Shown: in pieces, positions 1 through 8,373 of the stretch
How the letters are laid out: every line of letters begins with the position of its first letter
Position numbering within the stretch: the first letter of the stretch is position 1
Origin: Chitinophaga pinensis
Lineage (GTDB): Bacteria; Bacteroidota; Bacteroidia; UKL13-3
DNA: 35,707 nt
NCBI GenBank assembly: GCA_945873755.1
Contig: CAMCEM010000012.1
Span: 1-35,707, forward strand
Direction: 5' to 3'
The notes under the pieces: model-generated
The model's database searches: none
What the model was told of the DNA's origin: nothing
The model's input: only the letters and a program-made list of their open reading frames with translations
Made by a program: the position numbers and the translations under genes

Positions 1-27
1 ACTAACAACGACTTCTAAATTTTTCAT
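1..27 (-). CDS. Possible 5' end of a divergent gene, cut by the window edge
   Basis: On the minus strand an ATG at 27-25 opens a frame of nine codons (MKNLEVVVS) that runs off the left edge of the window without a stop. It is preceded by about 167 AT-rich bases shared with the divergent metK. The peptide is too short to assign a family. A start here is plausible from position and from the lysine after the first Met, but it could be chance. Confidence 0.3.
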
Positions 28-105
28 TATTTAAAACTTTTTACAATAATAACTAAGCTAATTACAATAATTTAAAAATAGCTTACAAATACTAATAAAA
101 AAATG

Positions 106-136
106 TTTTGATATATAAAAAAAAGGCATAAAATTG
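106..136 (+). promoter_or_regulatory. Candidate promoter of metK
   Basis: TTTTG at 106-110, 18 bases, then TAAAATTG at 129-136. This matches the Bacteroidota housekeeping promoter (TTG, about 19 bases, TAnnTTTG) with one mismatch in the -7 box. It would start transcription near 143 and leave a leader of about 50 bases. The rest of the 167-base gap before metK is low-complexity A/T. Confidence 0.35.
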
Positions 137-194
137 CGCTGATTTAAAAATCAACCTATTAATTAAAAATAATTTTAATATTTATAAATAAAAA

Positions 195-1448
195 ATGTCA
201 TATCTTTTCACATCAGAGTCCGTATCAGAAGGACACCCAGACAAAGTAGCTGATCAAATATCAGATGCACTAATTGATAACTTTTTAGCTTTTGATCCAC
301 AAAGCAAAGTAGCTTGTGAAACATTAGTTACTACTGGACAAGTAATTTTAGCTGGCGAAGTAAAATCGAAAGCATATTTAGATGTTCAAGAAATTGCACG
401 TCAAGTAATTCGCAAAATTGGTTATACCAAATCAGAATACATGTTTGAAGCTAACTCATGCGGTATTTTATCAGCTATTCACGAGCAATCGGCAGATATA
501 AACCAAGGTGTTGATAAAAAGAAAAAAGAAGAGCAAGGTGCAGGCGACCAAGGAATGATGTTTGGTTATGCAACCAACGAAACTGATAATTACATGCCTT
601 TGGCTTTAGATTTAGCTCATGCTATATTAATTGAATTAGCAGCATTACGCAGAGAAAATAAAGCTATTAAATACTTACGTCCGGATGCTAAAAGCCAAGT
701 AACGTTAGAATACAATGACAAAAACGAACCAATTCGTATTGATGCAATTGTAATTTCAACTCAACACGATGACTTTGATACAGAATCTAAAATGTTGGCT
801 AAAATTAAAAAAGAAATCATTGATATTTTAATTCCTAGAGTTAAAAAGAACTATCCAAAATACGCACATTTATTCAATAACAAAATAAATTACCACATAA
901 ACCCAACTGGAAAATTTGTAATAGGTGGACCACATGGAGATACTGGATTGACTGGAAGAAAAATTATAGTTGACACTTATGGTGGTAAAGGCGCACATGG
1001 TGGTGGAGCATTTTCAGGTAAAGATCCAAGTAAAGTAGATAGAAGTGCAGCATATGCTACACGTCATATTGCAAAAAACTTAGTTGCTGCGGGTGTTTGT
1101 ACTGAAGTTTTAGTTCAAGTATCATACGCAATTGGTGTAGCACAACCAATGGGTATTTTTATTGATACCTACGGAACATCAAAAGTAAAAATGAAGGATG
1201 GAGAAATAGCTAAAATAGTTGAAAAAACTTTTGATATGACTCCATACGGAATTGAAACTCGTTTAAAATTACGTAATCCTATTTACAGCGAAACTGCAGC
1301 TTATGGACACATGGGTAGAAAGAACGAAACTGTTAGTAAAACATTTACTTCACCCGATGGTAAAACAAAAACTGTAAAAGTTGAATTGTTTACATGGGAA
1401 AAATTAGATTATGTATCTAAAGTTAAAACTGCTTTTAAATTAAAATAA
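195..1448 (+). CDS. metK: S-adenosylmethionine synthetase
   Basis: Makes S-adenosylmethionine from methionine and ATP in the cytoplasm, the methyl donor of the cell (and the cofactor source for the radical-SAM enzymes MiaB and RimO encoded later in this window). The 417-residue protein has all MetK signatures: GHPDK at 13-17, the [12 protein letters not shown] loop at 115-126, [13 protein letters not shown] at 244-256 and the glycine-rich [19 protein letters not shown] stretch at 269-287. Length is slightly above the usual 380-400 because of short insertions, as is common in Bacteroidota. The ATG at 195 precedes the conserved N-terminal [13 protein letters not shown] directly. It stands alone: a divergent start upstream and a strong terminator immediately downstream. 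Confidence 0.98.
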   Translation: MSYLFTSESVSEGHPDKVADQISDALIDNFLAFDPQSKVACETLVTTGQVILAGEVKSKAYLDVQEIARQVIRKIGYTKSEYMFEANSCGILSAIHEQSADINQGVDKKKKEEQGAGDQGMMFGYATNETDNYMPLALDLAHAILIELAALRRENKAIKYLRPDAKSQVTLEYNDKNEPIRIDAIVISTQHDDFDTESKMLAKIKKEIIDILIPRVKKNYPKYAHLFNNKINYHINPTGKFVIGGPHGDTGLTGRKIIVDTYGGKGAHGGGAFSGKDPSKVDRSAAYATRHIAKNLVAAGVCTEVLVQVSYAIGVAQPMGIFIDTYGTSKVKMKDGEIAKIVEKTFDMTPYGIETRLKLRNPIYSETAAYGHMGRKNETVSKTFTSPDGKTKTVKVELFTWEKLDYVSKVKTAFKLK

Positions 1449-1462
1449 ATTTCAATAAATCT

Positions 1463-1497
1463 AAAAAGCCATTCGATAATCGAGTGGCTTTTTTTTT
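1463..1497 (+). terminator. Intrinsic terminator of metK
   Basis: A 14-bp stem (AAAAAGCCATTCGA at 1463-1476 with TCGAGTGGCTTTTT at 1480-1493, one G-T wobble) closes a TAA loop and runs into nine Ts. It begins 14 bases after the metK stop codon. Confidence 0.9.
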
Positions 1498-1550
1498 GTC
1501 AATTTGTATTATTTCAAATGTTATTTTAAAAACAAGCAATTCATCTAAAC

Positions 1551-1657
1551 TATACCACTTTTACAAATAATATAGTACAATGTATTTTGTGTCGGCATAA
1601 TAGTAAATAAGAATTAAGCCTATTAAATAGGCCTAAATTTTAAATAAAATGGTGTTA
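1551..1657. repeat. Dispersed ~107-bp structured repeat, copy A
   Basis: This block aligns without gaps over 100 bases to 20741-20840, about 68 identical by hand count, with one extra base near the right end of the other copy. The best-kept parts are TATACC(A/G)CTT at the left end, CGGCATAATA in the middle (1593-1602) and AAAATGGT(G/A)TTA at the right. It contains a hairpin GCCTA-TTAAA-TAGGC (1618-1632). The rest of the 355-base gap between metK and gldN holds the two terminators and a slightly less AT-rich block (about 1690-1740) that I cannot explain. No gene is visible in the gap. Confidence 0.6.
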
Positions 1658-1750
1658 AATATTAATTATTTTTTAGGGAAATTTAAAGAACTGTAATTCC
1701 TGCACCAAAGGGGTCAATTTTGCGTTAGAAAATGGATTGGTTTATAATAA

Positions 1751-1790
1751 AAAAAGGCTTCTACAAAATGTAAAAGCCTTTTCTTTTTTT
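1751..1790 (-). terminator. Terminator at the end of the gldKLMN operon
   Basis: AAAAGGCTT (1752-1760) pairs with AAGCCTTTT (1774-1782). A C/A mismatch follows, then TACA/TGTA around an AAA loop. On the minus strand it ends in a run of Ts, and it lies just beyond the gldN stop. The plus-strand flank is also T-rich, so it may work in both directions. Confidence 0.8.
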
Positions 1791-1803
1791 AGAAAACTAA
1801 ATA

Positions 1804-2664
1804 TTAGTATTCCCACATATCATGTTCTTTTTCGAACAAATCTTGTTTCATTTTTTCACCTTCAAGAATAGCAGCAACACCATTGTCTTTAAATTCTGCT
1901 CTTTCTCTTATGTACATATCTTGCTCGTTTGATTGTTTGATAATATAACTCGAAAACATTCTAGCTTCGAACCAATCATCAAAAGTCAATCTGGCAGCAT
2001 CATTTTGTCTATTAAAAACTTCATAATTAATAAATAAATGTCTTAAGTCCATTTCAGCAGTTGGGTTGGTTGGATCTGGGTCACGTGCATGGTATTTTAA
2101 AACACATAAATCCATTTCATTTAACTCTACGCCACCTATTTTAGGAACAAACTGAGGAGCAATAGAAATTATACGAACAAAATAAGTACTCAACTTTTTA
2201 TCAAAAATCCAATCTTCAACCACTCTAAATTTTTTGATTCTTTCCATAGGATAGAATTTACCATAAACAGTATCTTGAACAGTTTGTTCAGGGTCATTTG
2301 GATCTGGATTTTCCACAATAGTTGTATCAACAGTAAATTTTAAAATGTCTTCCATAGTCATTGAACTACTTAATGAATCATTTCGATATGGAACTAATTT
2401 ACCTTCAATTACAGCATTATAAACAATAACACTCAATGGATTTTTAGGCCACGACATTACTTGATTTTGTTTTTCTCTTACATCAATTATGCGAATAACT
2501 CTTTTTGAGCTATTTACATCTGCTTCACGTAAGTAAGGCCAAGCAACAACTTTACGTTCTTTAACCGCCTGACGATTATAAATAAAATCATCATAAACAC
2601 CTTGCGCTTTTACATTTAAAAACACACAAAGTAATAAACAAATTGATACTATTCTCTTTTTCAT
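1804..2664 (-). CDS. gldN: Gliding motility / type IX secretion protein GldN
   Basis: GldN (PorN in Porphyromonas) is a periplasmic ring component of the type IX secretion system. It associates with the lipoprotein GldK and receives the GldLM motor. The protein has a signal peptide (MKKRIVSICLLLCVFLNVKAQ) and the family's conserved tail, including a DWFEARMFSSYIIKQSNEQDMYIRE region. I start it at the Met at 2664 (286 residues), not at the longer ORF start at 2685. The shorter start gives a clean signal peptide and lies four bases past the gldM stop, whereas the longer one would overlap gldM. It is the last gene of gldKLMN and is followed by a terminator. Confidence 0.93.
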   Translation of the reverse strand: MKKRIVSICLLLCVFLNVKAQGVYDDFIYNRQAVKERKVVAWPYLREADVNSSKRVIRIIDVREKQNQVMSWPKNPLSVIVYNAVIEGKLVPYRNDSLSSSMTMEDILKFTVDTTIVENPDPNDPEQTVQDTVYGKFYPMERIKKFRVVEDWIFDKKLSTYFVRIISIAPQFVPKIGGVELNEMDLCVLKYHARDPDPTNPTAEMDLRHLFINYEVFNRQNDAARLTFDDWFEARMFSSYIIKQSNEQDMYIRERAEFKDNGVAAILEGEKMKQDLFEKEHDMWEY

Positions 2665-2668
2665 AATT

Positions 2669-4231
2669 TTAATTACATTCAGCAATTACCCCTGTAGGAA
2701 TTGGTACTAAACCTTGAGGACCTTGCGCTTTAATATCTAAAACATAAACCTTTTCACCTTTCTTAATTGCCTGTAAGAAACCTTTCATTCTAGCAGGAAC
2801 TAAGTTACTACCATTTACAGCTTCATATTGTGCAGGACCGGTTTTAGGTTGATAAATAATTTTAAAACTTTTTACATCGTATTTAATTCCTTCAAAAGCA
2901 AAATCTTTTAAAATTGTAAATACAGCTGCTGCTGATCTTATTTTTGCTATATCAGTTCCGCCACTAACTTCAATTGAACCTAACTGAGGTGTAGGTTTAG
3001 GTATATTTTTTACCCTAAATCTCATTTCACCCATTTTTTTTGTTGCATTGTCAGATTTAACTGAAACATTTATAACTAATTCTTTACTAGCATCATTTCC
3101 AGGTACAGTTAAATCATATTCCCCATTTTTACCTGTTTTGGTTAAAGTACCTAACGATGAAGTAGCTATTACTTGGCTAGCATCAAAACCAGGAACAGAA
3201 ATGGCTATAGGATTAGGTATTGCTCTGTAAATTACATTCATTTTAGTAGCAGATACCACAGCTAAAGGCTGAGTTACAAAATATTCTCCTTCAAATGGAT
3301 ATTCTTTTTTGGTTCCATCAATTTGTGTTTGTGTAATAACACCTTTATATTTTTTTTCTCCTTGACCACTAGCCGAAGCTTCATATTTACCAATTCCATT
3401 TTCAACATTTACTCTTGAACCGTTAACAGATAAATCGAAAGTAGAGCGTGAACTTGATGCAGCTAAAAATATATCCGCTTCGTATTTGCCACCAGCAATA
3501 ATATAAGTTCCCTTATTTGGAATAACTTTGGCTTCGAATTGATCAACTACTATATTTACTTTAGTTAAATCTTTTTTCAATTCATCTAATACCTGTGCTT
3601 CAGTACTTTTAACATCATTCTCTAGTTTAGTTAATAAAGTAGATACAGCAGCCAAAGGTGAATGTTCAAACAATTCTGATTCCCAAGTTTGAGTACTACC
3701 TTTTGAAACATCAGTATTTAAATCGCTTTTAACAACATTTTTTAATTCAGGAGAAAGCACTGATAACATTTCATCTCTCCATTTATTAATATTATTTTTC
3801 AGTTCTAAACCTTTTCCTTGTACAATTAATAAATTAGCATGCTTTTCCATATTCGAGGCATCTTCAATCTCGCCATCTGCCTTGCCCTCTTTTCTACCAG
3901 AATTTTTAGCACCTGTTCCATCAATTAAATTTGCTTTTAAGTCGCCCAAATATTTCAAAGCAGCTTTAGCCGTTTTATCAACTTTAGCAGCATTAACTTG
4001 TGCAGCTTTACCTTTTTCATCTGTTGGATTATTAGAAACATATGAATCAATTGCTTTTAGTATATCAGCATTTTTTTTGTCTATATTTAATCCAGCTTTT
4101 TCCATACTCATTTCCACTAAGTGAAAAGCTCTTAAAATTTCGGCTGATACGTTTAATGCCAATAATGCTGTTAGCACTAAGTACATCATATTTATCATTT
4201 TCTGCCTTGGGGATACATTTCCTCCTGCCAT
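2669..4231 (-). CDS. gldM: Gliding motility / type IX secretion motor protein GldM
   Basis: GldM forms, with GldL, the inner-membrane proton-driven motor of type IX secretion and gliding. The 520-residue protein has a short cytoplasmic N-terminus (MAGGNVSPRQKMINMMYLV), one membrane helix (about 14-32) and a long periplasmic part of successive domains that contacts GldK/GldN. Length and N-terminal sequence match the family closely. It lies 65 bases after gldL and four bases before gldN, so the genes are surely co-transcribed. Confidence 0.96.
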   Translation of the reverse strand: MAGGNVSPRQKMINMMYLVLTALLALNVSAEILRAFHLVEMSMEKAGLNIDKKNADILKAIDSYVSNNPTDEKGKAAQVNAAKVDKTAKAALKYLGDLKANLIDGTGAKNSGRKEGKADGEIEDASNMEKHANLLIVQGKGLELKNNINKWRDEMLSVLSPELKNVVKSDLNTDVSKGSTQTWESELFEHSPLAAVSTLLTKLENDVKSTEAQVLDELKKDLTKVNIVVDQFEAKVIPNKGTYIIAGGKYEADIFLAASSSRSTFDLSVNGSRVNVENGIGKYEASASGQGEKKYKGVITQTQIDGTKKEYPFEGEYFVTQPLAVVSATKMNVIYRAIPNPIAISVPGFDASQVIATSSLGTLTKTGKNGEYDLTVPGNDASKELVINVSVKSDNATKKMGEMRFRVKNIPKPTPQLGSIEVSGGTDIAKIRSAAAVFTILKDFAFEGIKYDVKSFKIIYQPKTGPAQYEAVNGSNLVPARMKGFLQAIKKGEKVYVLDIKAQGPQGLVPIPTGVIAECN

Positions 4232-4296
4232 TTTACTTTATATTTTCTTTTAAAACGATTAAATTAATATTTTTAGTTTAAAATTAAAAGGAATAA

Positions 4297-4974
4297 TTAT
4301 CCTTTAACATTCATTGCTGATAACATGTTGCCATAAACATTGTTAAGCGATGTTAAATTTTTAGATAATTTATCCATTTCAGTTTTAAATGTTTCAGCTT
4401 GTGCATTAGTTTCGTTTAATGTATTTACTGTTTTTGATAAACCACCTACAAATTCATTGATTGATTTTAAATGATTGTTTGATTCAGTAATTTCTAATTC
4501 ATATACTGAATTTAAAGATGATAAATTTTTTGTCATTCTTTCAACTTGACCAGCATACTCTTTTGAACCTGCACTTGATAAATCTTTTAAACCAATTACA
4601 TTTTCGTTTAACGAACGGAAACCATTTCCTAAACTATTAATCAAATCTGGACCAATTTTAGCGTCTTCCAACATTTTATCCAATTGTTGAGTCACTCCTA
4701 AACCGCCTTTAACAGATTTTTTAGTTTCTTTAGGATCTAAACCTGATAATTCAGGATAAACTAAAGTCCAATCTGGTTCTTGGTGAGGTTTTTCAAAAGC
4801 AGAGATTGTAAAAATTGCTGCTTCAGTTAATAATCCAATTGTTAACATTAAATCGGCACCTTTCCAATGCGTAATTTTAAATAATGCTCCAACTATAACT
4901 ACTGCCGCACCTAAACCATAGGCTTTACCCATGAACGACTTAAATCCTTTGCTTTCTAAGAAACTGTTTGCCAT
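4297..4974 (-). CDS. gldL: Gliding motility / type IX secretion motor protein GldL
   Basis: Inner-membrane partner of GldM in the proton-powered motor. Two membrane helices near the N-terminus (about 20-36 and 41-58) are followed by a cytoplasmic tail with coiled-coil character. The second helix contains the buried glutamate expected for proton use (E51 in LTIGLLTEAAIF), preceded by the FKITHWKGA turn typical of the family. 225 residues is a normal length. The ATG at 4974 gives the family N-terminus. It sits 45 bases after gldK. Confidence 0.95.
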   Translation of the reverse strand: MANSFLESKGFKSFMGKAYGLGAAVVIVGALFKITHWKGADLMLTIGLLTEAAIFTISAFEKPHQEPDWTLVYPELSGLDPKETKKSVKGGLGVTQQLDKMLEDAKIGPDLINSLGNGFRSLNENVIGLKDLSSAGSKEYAGQVERMTKNLSSLNSVYELEITESNNHLKSINEFVGGLSKTVNTLNETNAQAETFKTEMDKLSKNLTSLNNVYGNMLSAMNVKG

Positions 4975-5019
4975 GTCTTTTTAAATTTGTTTTTGTTTTT
5001 GAGGTTGTTAAATTTTAAA

Positions 5020-6297
5020 TTATTTTTTGTCTTTGTTTGATCTACCAATATAGCTCATTACACAACGAAAACCGGTGTATGAATTACAGCTATCTTGATA
5101 TTCGTATGTTCTTGTTCCACATTGTAAATAATATGCAACATCTTTCCACGAACCACCACGAATTACTTTACGTTTTAATGTTTCAGCTATATCTGGATCA
5201 TCTTCTTTAACTTCAAATTGATAATCTGGATTATTATCGTGTGAAAATAAGTTTGTATTAGTTTCGTATGCTGTACTTGTCCATTCTGCCACATTTCCAC
5301 TCATGTCATACAGTCCAAAATCGTTTGGAAAATAAGAATTTACTCTAATTGGATAATGACCTCCATCGGAAACATATTCTCCTCTACCTGGCTTATAATT
5401 TGCTAAAGAACAGCCTTTTGCATTTTTTACATAATAGTTACCCCAAGGATATAAATTTTGATCTCTGCCACCACGAGCAGCATATTCCCATTCGTATTCG
5501 GTTGGTAATCTGAACTCAGTTGTAGTTGGCTCTTCATGTCTATCGTAAAAGCTGTTTAAGTGTTGTGTTCTCCAAAAACTAAAAGCCCTTGCTTGATGCC
5601 AACTAACTCCAACTACAGGATAATCATCGTATTTTGGATGCCAAAAGTAAACTTGAGATAATGGCTCATTATAAGAATATGTAAAATCGCGTATGAATAC
5701 TAAAGTATCAGGATAAATTTTTACAATTTTCTCTTTTTTGAAATCTGCTCTTGAACGTTTGTATGCATCTTGGCGTTTTAAAGCTGCAGCAGCTTTTAAA
5801 TCAATATAAGTATATTTATATTCTAATTTACGTATGTCTAATTGTTTTTGACGGTAATAACTTTCCGACTCATTATAATACATATCTTGAACAGCACCCA
5901 TATCAATATTTTTATCAATACGTTTTTCGTAATCTAACACTTGGTAAGTTGTACCTACCCCATTATCAAATTCGCTGGTGTACTCTAACTTAGATCTCAT
6001 CATAGAGTCAACAACTGCATAAACGAACTGGCGGTATTCGTTATTGGTTATTTCTGTTTCGTCCATATAAAAGGCAGAAACCGAAATTTGCTTGTTAGGA
6101 GCTAACATTGCCATAGGAACATCTTGTTCAGTTGCTCCAATATGAATTGAACCAGTAGGTATATAAACCGTACCGATTGGTTGTGGATGGAACCACTGTC
6201 TGCGTCCTAATACACCAGTAAGTTCGCCATTTTCGCTACTACATCCGACCAATGCAATGGCAATTACGGTTAACAGAATTAAATTTACTTTCTTCAT
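5020..6297 (-). CDS. gldK: Gliding motility / type IX secretion lipoprotein GldK
   Basis: GldK (PorK) is an outer-membrane lipoprotein that forms the periplasmic ring with GldN. The N-terminus is a lipoprotein signal peptide with the lipid-bearing Cys at 19 (ALVGC). The rest carries a formylglycine-generating-enzyme/SUMF1 fold, seen in EFRLPTEYEWEYAARGG and in the C-terminal RGGSWKDVAYYLQCGTR and GFRCV elements. In this family that fold is structural and not catalytic. 425 residues is typical. It has its own promoter (see 6330-6359). Confidence 0.96.
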   Translation of the reverse strand: MKKVNLILLTVIAIALVGCSSENGELTGVLGRRQWFHPQPIGTVYIPTGSIHIGATEQDVPMAMLAPNKQISVSAFYMDETEITNNEYRQFVYAVVDSMMRSKLEYTSEFDNGVGTTYQVLDYEKRIDKNIDMGAVQDMYYNESESYYRQKQLDIRKLEYKYTYIDLKAAAALKRQDAYKRSRADFKKEKIVKIYPDTLVFIRDFTYSYNEPLSQVYFWHPKYDDYPVVGVSWHQARAFSFWRTQHLNSFYDRHEEPTTTEFRLPTEYEWEYAARGGRDQNLYPWGNYYVKNAKGCSLANYKPGRGEYVSDGGHYPIRVNSYFPNDFGLYDMSGNVAEWTSTAYETNTNLFSHDNNPDYQFEVKEDDPDIAETLKRKVIRGGSWKDVAYYLQCGTRTYEYQDSCNSYTGFRCVMSYIGRSNKDKK

Positions 6298-6329
6298 TTT
6301 TCTTTCAAAAATTATAAAATCTAAAAAGG

Positions 6330-6359
6330 CAAAAATATCAAATATTACTAAAAATACAA
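6330..6359 (-). promoter_or_regulatory. Promoter of gldKLMN
   Basis: Read on the minus strand: TTG (6359-6357), exactly 19 bases, TATTTTTG (6337-6330). This is a perfect match to the Bacteroidota TTG-N19-TAnnTTTG promoter. Transcription would begin near 6323, about 25 bases before the gldK ATG. It lets gldKLMN be expressed apart from porP. Confidence 0.65.
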
Positions 6360-6417
6360 GTTTATTAACAATTTTGTGTAAAATGTTTGTTATGTAAACG
6401 TGAAATTTTATTTTTTA

Positions 6418-7431
6418 TTATAACATTCTTGGGGTTTTTAATGGATAAAATGGTTTTACTTGTCTTGGTGGAACAGAAATTCCGAAACAATATCTTAGTG
6501 AAATTTCATGTGAACCTTGATTGTATGTAACAATATCGCTTGTAATCAAATCGTAACTATACATAAATTGAATAACATTATTTTTAACAGGCAAGTTATA
6601 ACCAGCTAAAAGTGAAAACTCTTGAGGTGTTCTATATGATAAACCACCAACCAGTGTTTGATTGTAAGTTGCTAAACAATTAAAATCGAAGCTAGTTTTA
6701 ACTCCATCCGACTTAAAAAATACATTTGGATTAATATCAATGTTTGTCATTCTATAAATACCACCAGTATATGCATAATAGTGTCTGTCTTGTTTGCTAT
6801 CTCCACCTGTGGGGAAAGTAACAACAGGACTATTTAAGTGTAGTGAAGATAAACCAAAATAAAAATCATCAAAAATACTTAATTGAGGAATTTTATAATA
6901 TATCCCAAAATCTAAATTGACAGCATTTGCAACAATGTCACCAGTTGGAACAAGTGGATCTCCTGGAGTTAAAGGAACTAATTTAGAACCATTAATACCT
7001 TTTTGAATGATACCTACACCCAATCCAAAAGCTAAACTCGATCCATTATTGAAAGGTTGAATATAAGATAAACTTAAAGTAGGGCTTAAAGTATTTGTAA
7101 AACCTAAATTATCTCTCCATATATTTAAGCCAATTCCAAATCTTTTAATATTTCCTTGTATTCCAAAGTTAAGAGTAGTAGGTTCATCTCCTCTTCCTAC
7201 AGGTTTTGCTCCATTTATTTCAGGAGTAAATGCAGTTCCACCTCCATACCCAACCCATTGAGAGCGGTAAGCCAAGTTAACACAAATTCTATCAGGTGTA
7301 GAACCTGCAAAACCAGGATTATAAAACAATTTATTATTCATAAATTGAGTTAGTTGAGGATCTTGTTGCGCTTTTAAATGGTTAGCTAAAAAACCAAAAA
7401 CTAAAACTAATATAGTAAATTTTATTTTCAT
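6418..7431 (-). CDS. porP: PorP/SprF family type IX secretion outer-membrane protein
   Basis: PorP/SprF proteins are outer-membrane beta-barrels that help assemble the type IX machinery or anchor its surface adhesins. The sequence has a signal peptide (MKIKFTILVLVFGFLANHLKAQ), the family opening QQDPQLTQFMNNKLFYNPGFAGS and alternating aromatic beta strands through to the end (about 338 residues, normal). The ORF can be read from a TTG at 7434, but the ATG at 7431 gives the ordinary signal peptide and is the start chosen. It is 120 bases upstream of gldK and 180 bases downstream of hemD, from which it is separated by a terminator. Its own promoter was not identified. Whether it is functionally PorP or SprF cannot be told from sequence alone. 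Confidence 0.92.
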   Translation of the reverse strand: MKIKFTILVLVFGFLANHLKAQQDPQLTQFMNNKLFYNPGFAGSTPDRICVNLAYRSQWVGYGGGTAFTPEINGAKPVGRGDEPTTLNFGIQGNIKRFGIGLNIWRDNLGFTNTLSPTLSLSYIQPFNNGSSLAFGLGVGIIQKGINGSKLVPLTPGDPLVPTGDIVANAVNLDFGIYYKIPQLSIFDDFYFGLSSLHLNSPVVTFPTGGDSKQDRHYYAYTGGIYRMTNIDINPNVFFKSDGVKTSFDFNCLATYNQTLVGGLSYRTPQEFSLLAGYNLPVKNNVIQFMYSYDLITSDIVTYNQGSHEISLRYCFGISVPPRQVKPFYPLKTPRML

Positions 7432-7553
7432 CAATATACAGGAGTTTTATTATAGTTTTCAATAATAAGGTATTTAATTACAAAAACAAATCATATTTTG
7501 TATAGAATAAACGGAAAAAATTATAAAAATGTATATTAAACTAGTAATCAGCA

Positions 7554-7587
7554 ATAAAAAAACCTTATAAACTCAATGTTTACAAGG
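7554..7587 (-). terminator. Terminator after hemD
   Basis: CCTTATAAAC (7563-7572) pairs with GTTTACAAGG (7578-7587), with one A/C mismatch and a TCAAT loop. On the minus strand it is followed by seven Ts. It separates the miaB-to-hemD transcription unit from porP and gldKLMN. Confidence 0.7.
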
Positions 7588-7614
7588 CTTTGAAATACAA
7601 AAAAAGTTTATAAT

Positions 7615-8373
7615 CTACTTTTCTTTGTTTATTTCGATGATAAATTTATCGATAGCAGCAACCATTGAAGGGGTTTCAGGCGTTGGTGCTTGAATATTGG
7701 CAGTTAGTTTTTCATCAATTATTGCTTTAATTGTGGTAGCACCCCAAGCAGCAATTACTGTATTATTTTGTTTAAATTCAGGGAAATTTTCAAACAAAGA
7801 TCGAATGTCGGCAGGACTAAAAAATGATATAATATCATAATTTACATTACTCAAATCCTGTAAATTTGAAGAGATAATTCTATAAAAAAAGGCTTCTTTA
7901 AAAGCAATTTTGCTTTTTTTCATAAACTTTTCAATGTCTTGCTTACGCCAATCGCTACAAGCAAATAGAAATTTATCTTTTGCGTGAGTTTTAAACAATG
8001 GAAACAATTGTGTTTCGGTTCCTTTTCCTACAAAAATTTTACGTTTTCTAACTTGAATATATTTAGAAAGGTAGTTGGCAATACTTTCATTTACACAAAA
8101 GTATTTCATTTCAATAGGCATTTCTATTTTTAACTCTGTACAAACCCTAAAGAAATTATCAACCGAATTACGAGAATTTAGGATAATGGCAGTGTGTTCG
8201 AGAATATTAATTTTTTGTGCTCTGAATTCTTTGGGTGTTAGTGCTTGTACTTCAATAAAAGGACGGAAGTCAATTTTTAATCCATGTTTTTTTGCCAAAT
8301 CAAAGTACGGAGATTTTTCCGTTTCGGGTTTTGGTTGACATACAAGTACACTTTTAACTTTTGTGTTTTTCAA
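7615..8373 (-). CDS. hemD: Uroporphyrinogen-III synthase family protein
   Basis: The fold of this 252-residue protein matches uroporphyrinogen-III synthase, which closes and isomerises the linear tetrapyrrole on the way to heme and siroheme. The family is weakly conserved. The supporting features are the N-terminal VKSVLVCQPKPE strand, the ILNSRNSVDNFF element and the C-terminal DIISFFSPADIRSLFE and AAWGATTIKAI motifs. The start is a TTG at 8373: no ATG exists upstream in frame, and this TTG overlaps the DUF4271 stop as TTGA, an arrangement that favours translational coupling. No other heme gene is near. In Bacteroidota hemD-like genes are often found next to DUF4271 genes, so a heme role is likely but not proven by context. 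Confidence 0.85.
   Translation of the reverse strand: MKNTKVKSVLVCQPKPETEKSPYFDLAKKHGLKIDFRPFIEVQALTPKEFRAQKINILEHTAIILNSRNSVDNFFRVCTELKIEMPIEMKYFCVNESIANYLSKYIQVRKRKIFVGKGTETQLFPLFKTHAKDKFLFACSDWRKQDIEKFMKKSKIAFKEAFFYRIISSNLQDLSNVNYDIISFFSPADIRSLFENFPEFKQNNTVIAAWGATTIKAIIDEKLTANIQAPTPETPSMVAAIDKFIIEINKEK

Noticed and set aside
135..160. SAM-II riboswitch-like GCGCTGATTTAA before metK
   Set aside because: The motif matches the 5' arm of SAM-II, but no second GC-rich arm follows before the ATG, so the first stem cannot form. The likely transcription start lies inside the motif.
2665..2685. Longer gldN start overlapping gldM
   Set aside because: The shorter start gives a standard signal peptide and a four-base gap.
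3882..4124. Plus-strand open frames inside gldM and other minus genes
   Set aside because: They are antisense to well-conserved genes and have no family features.
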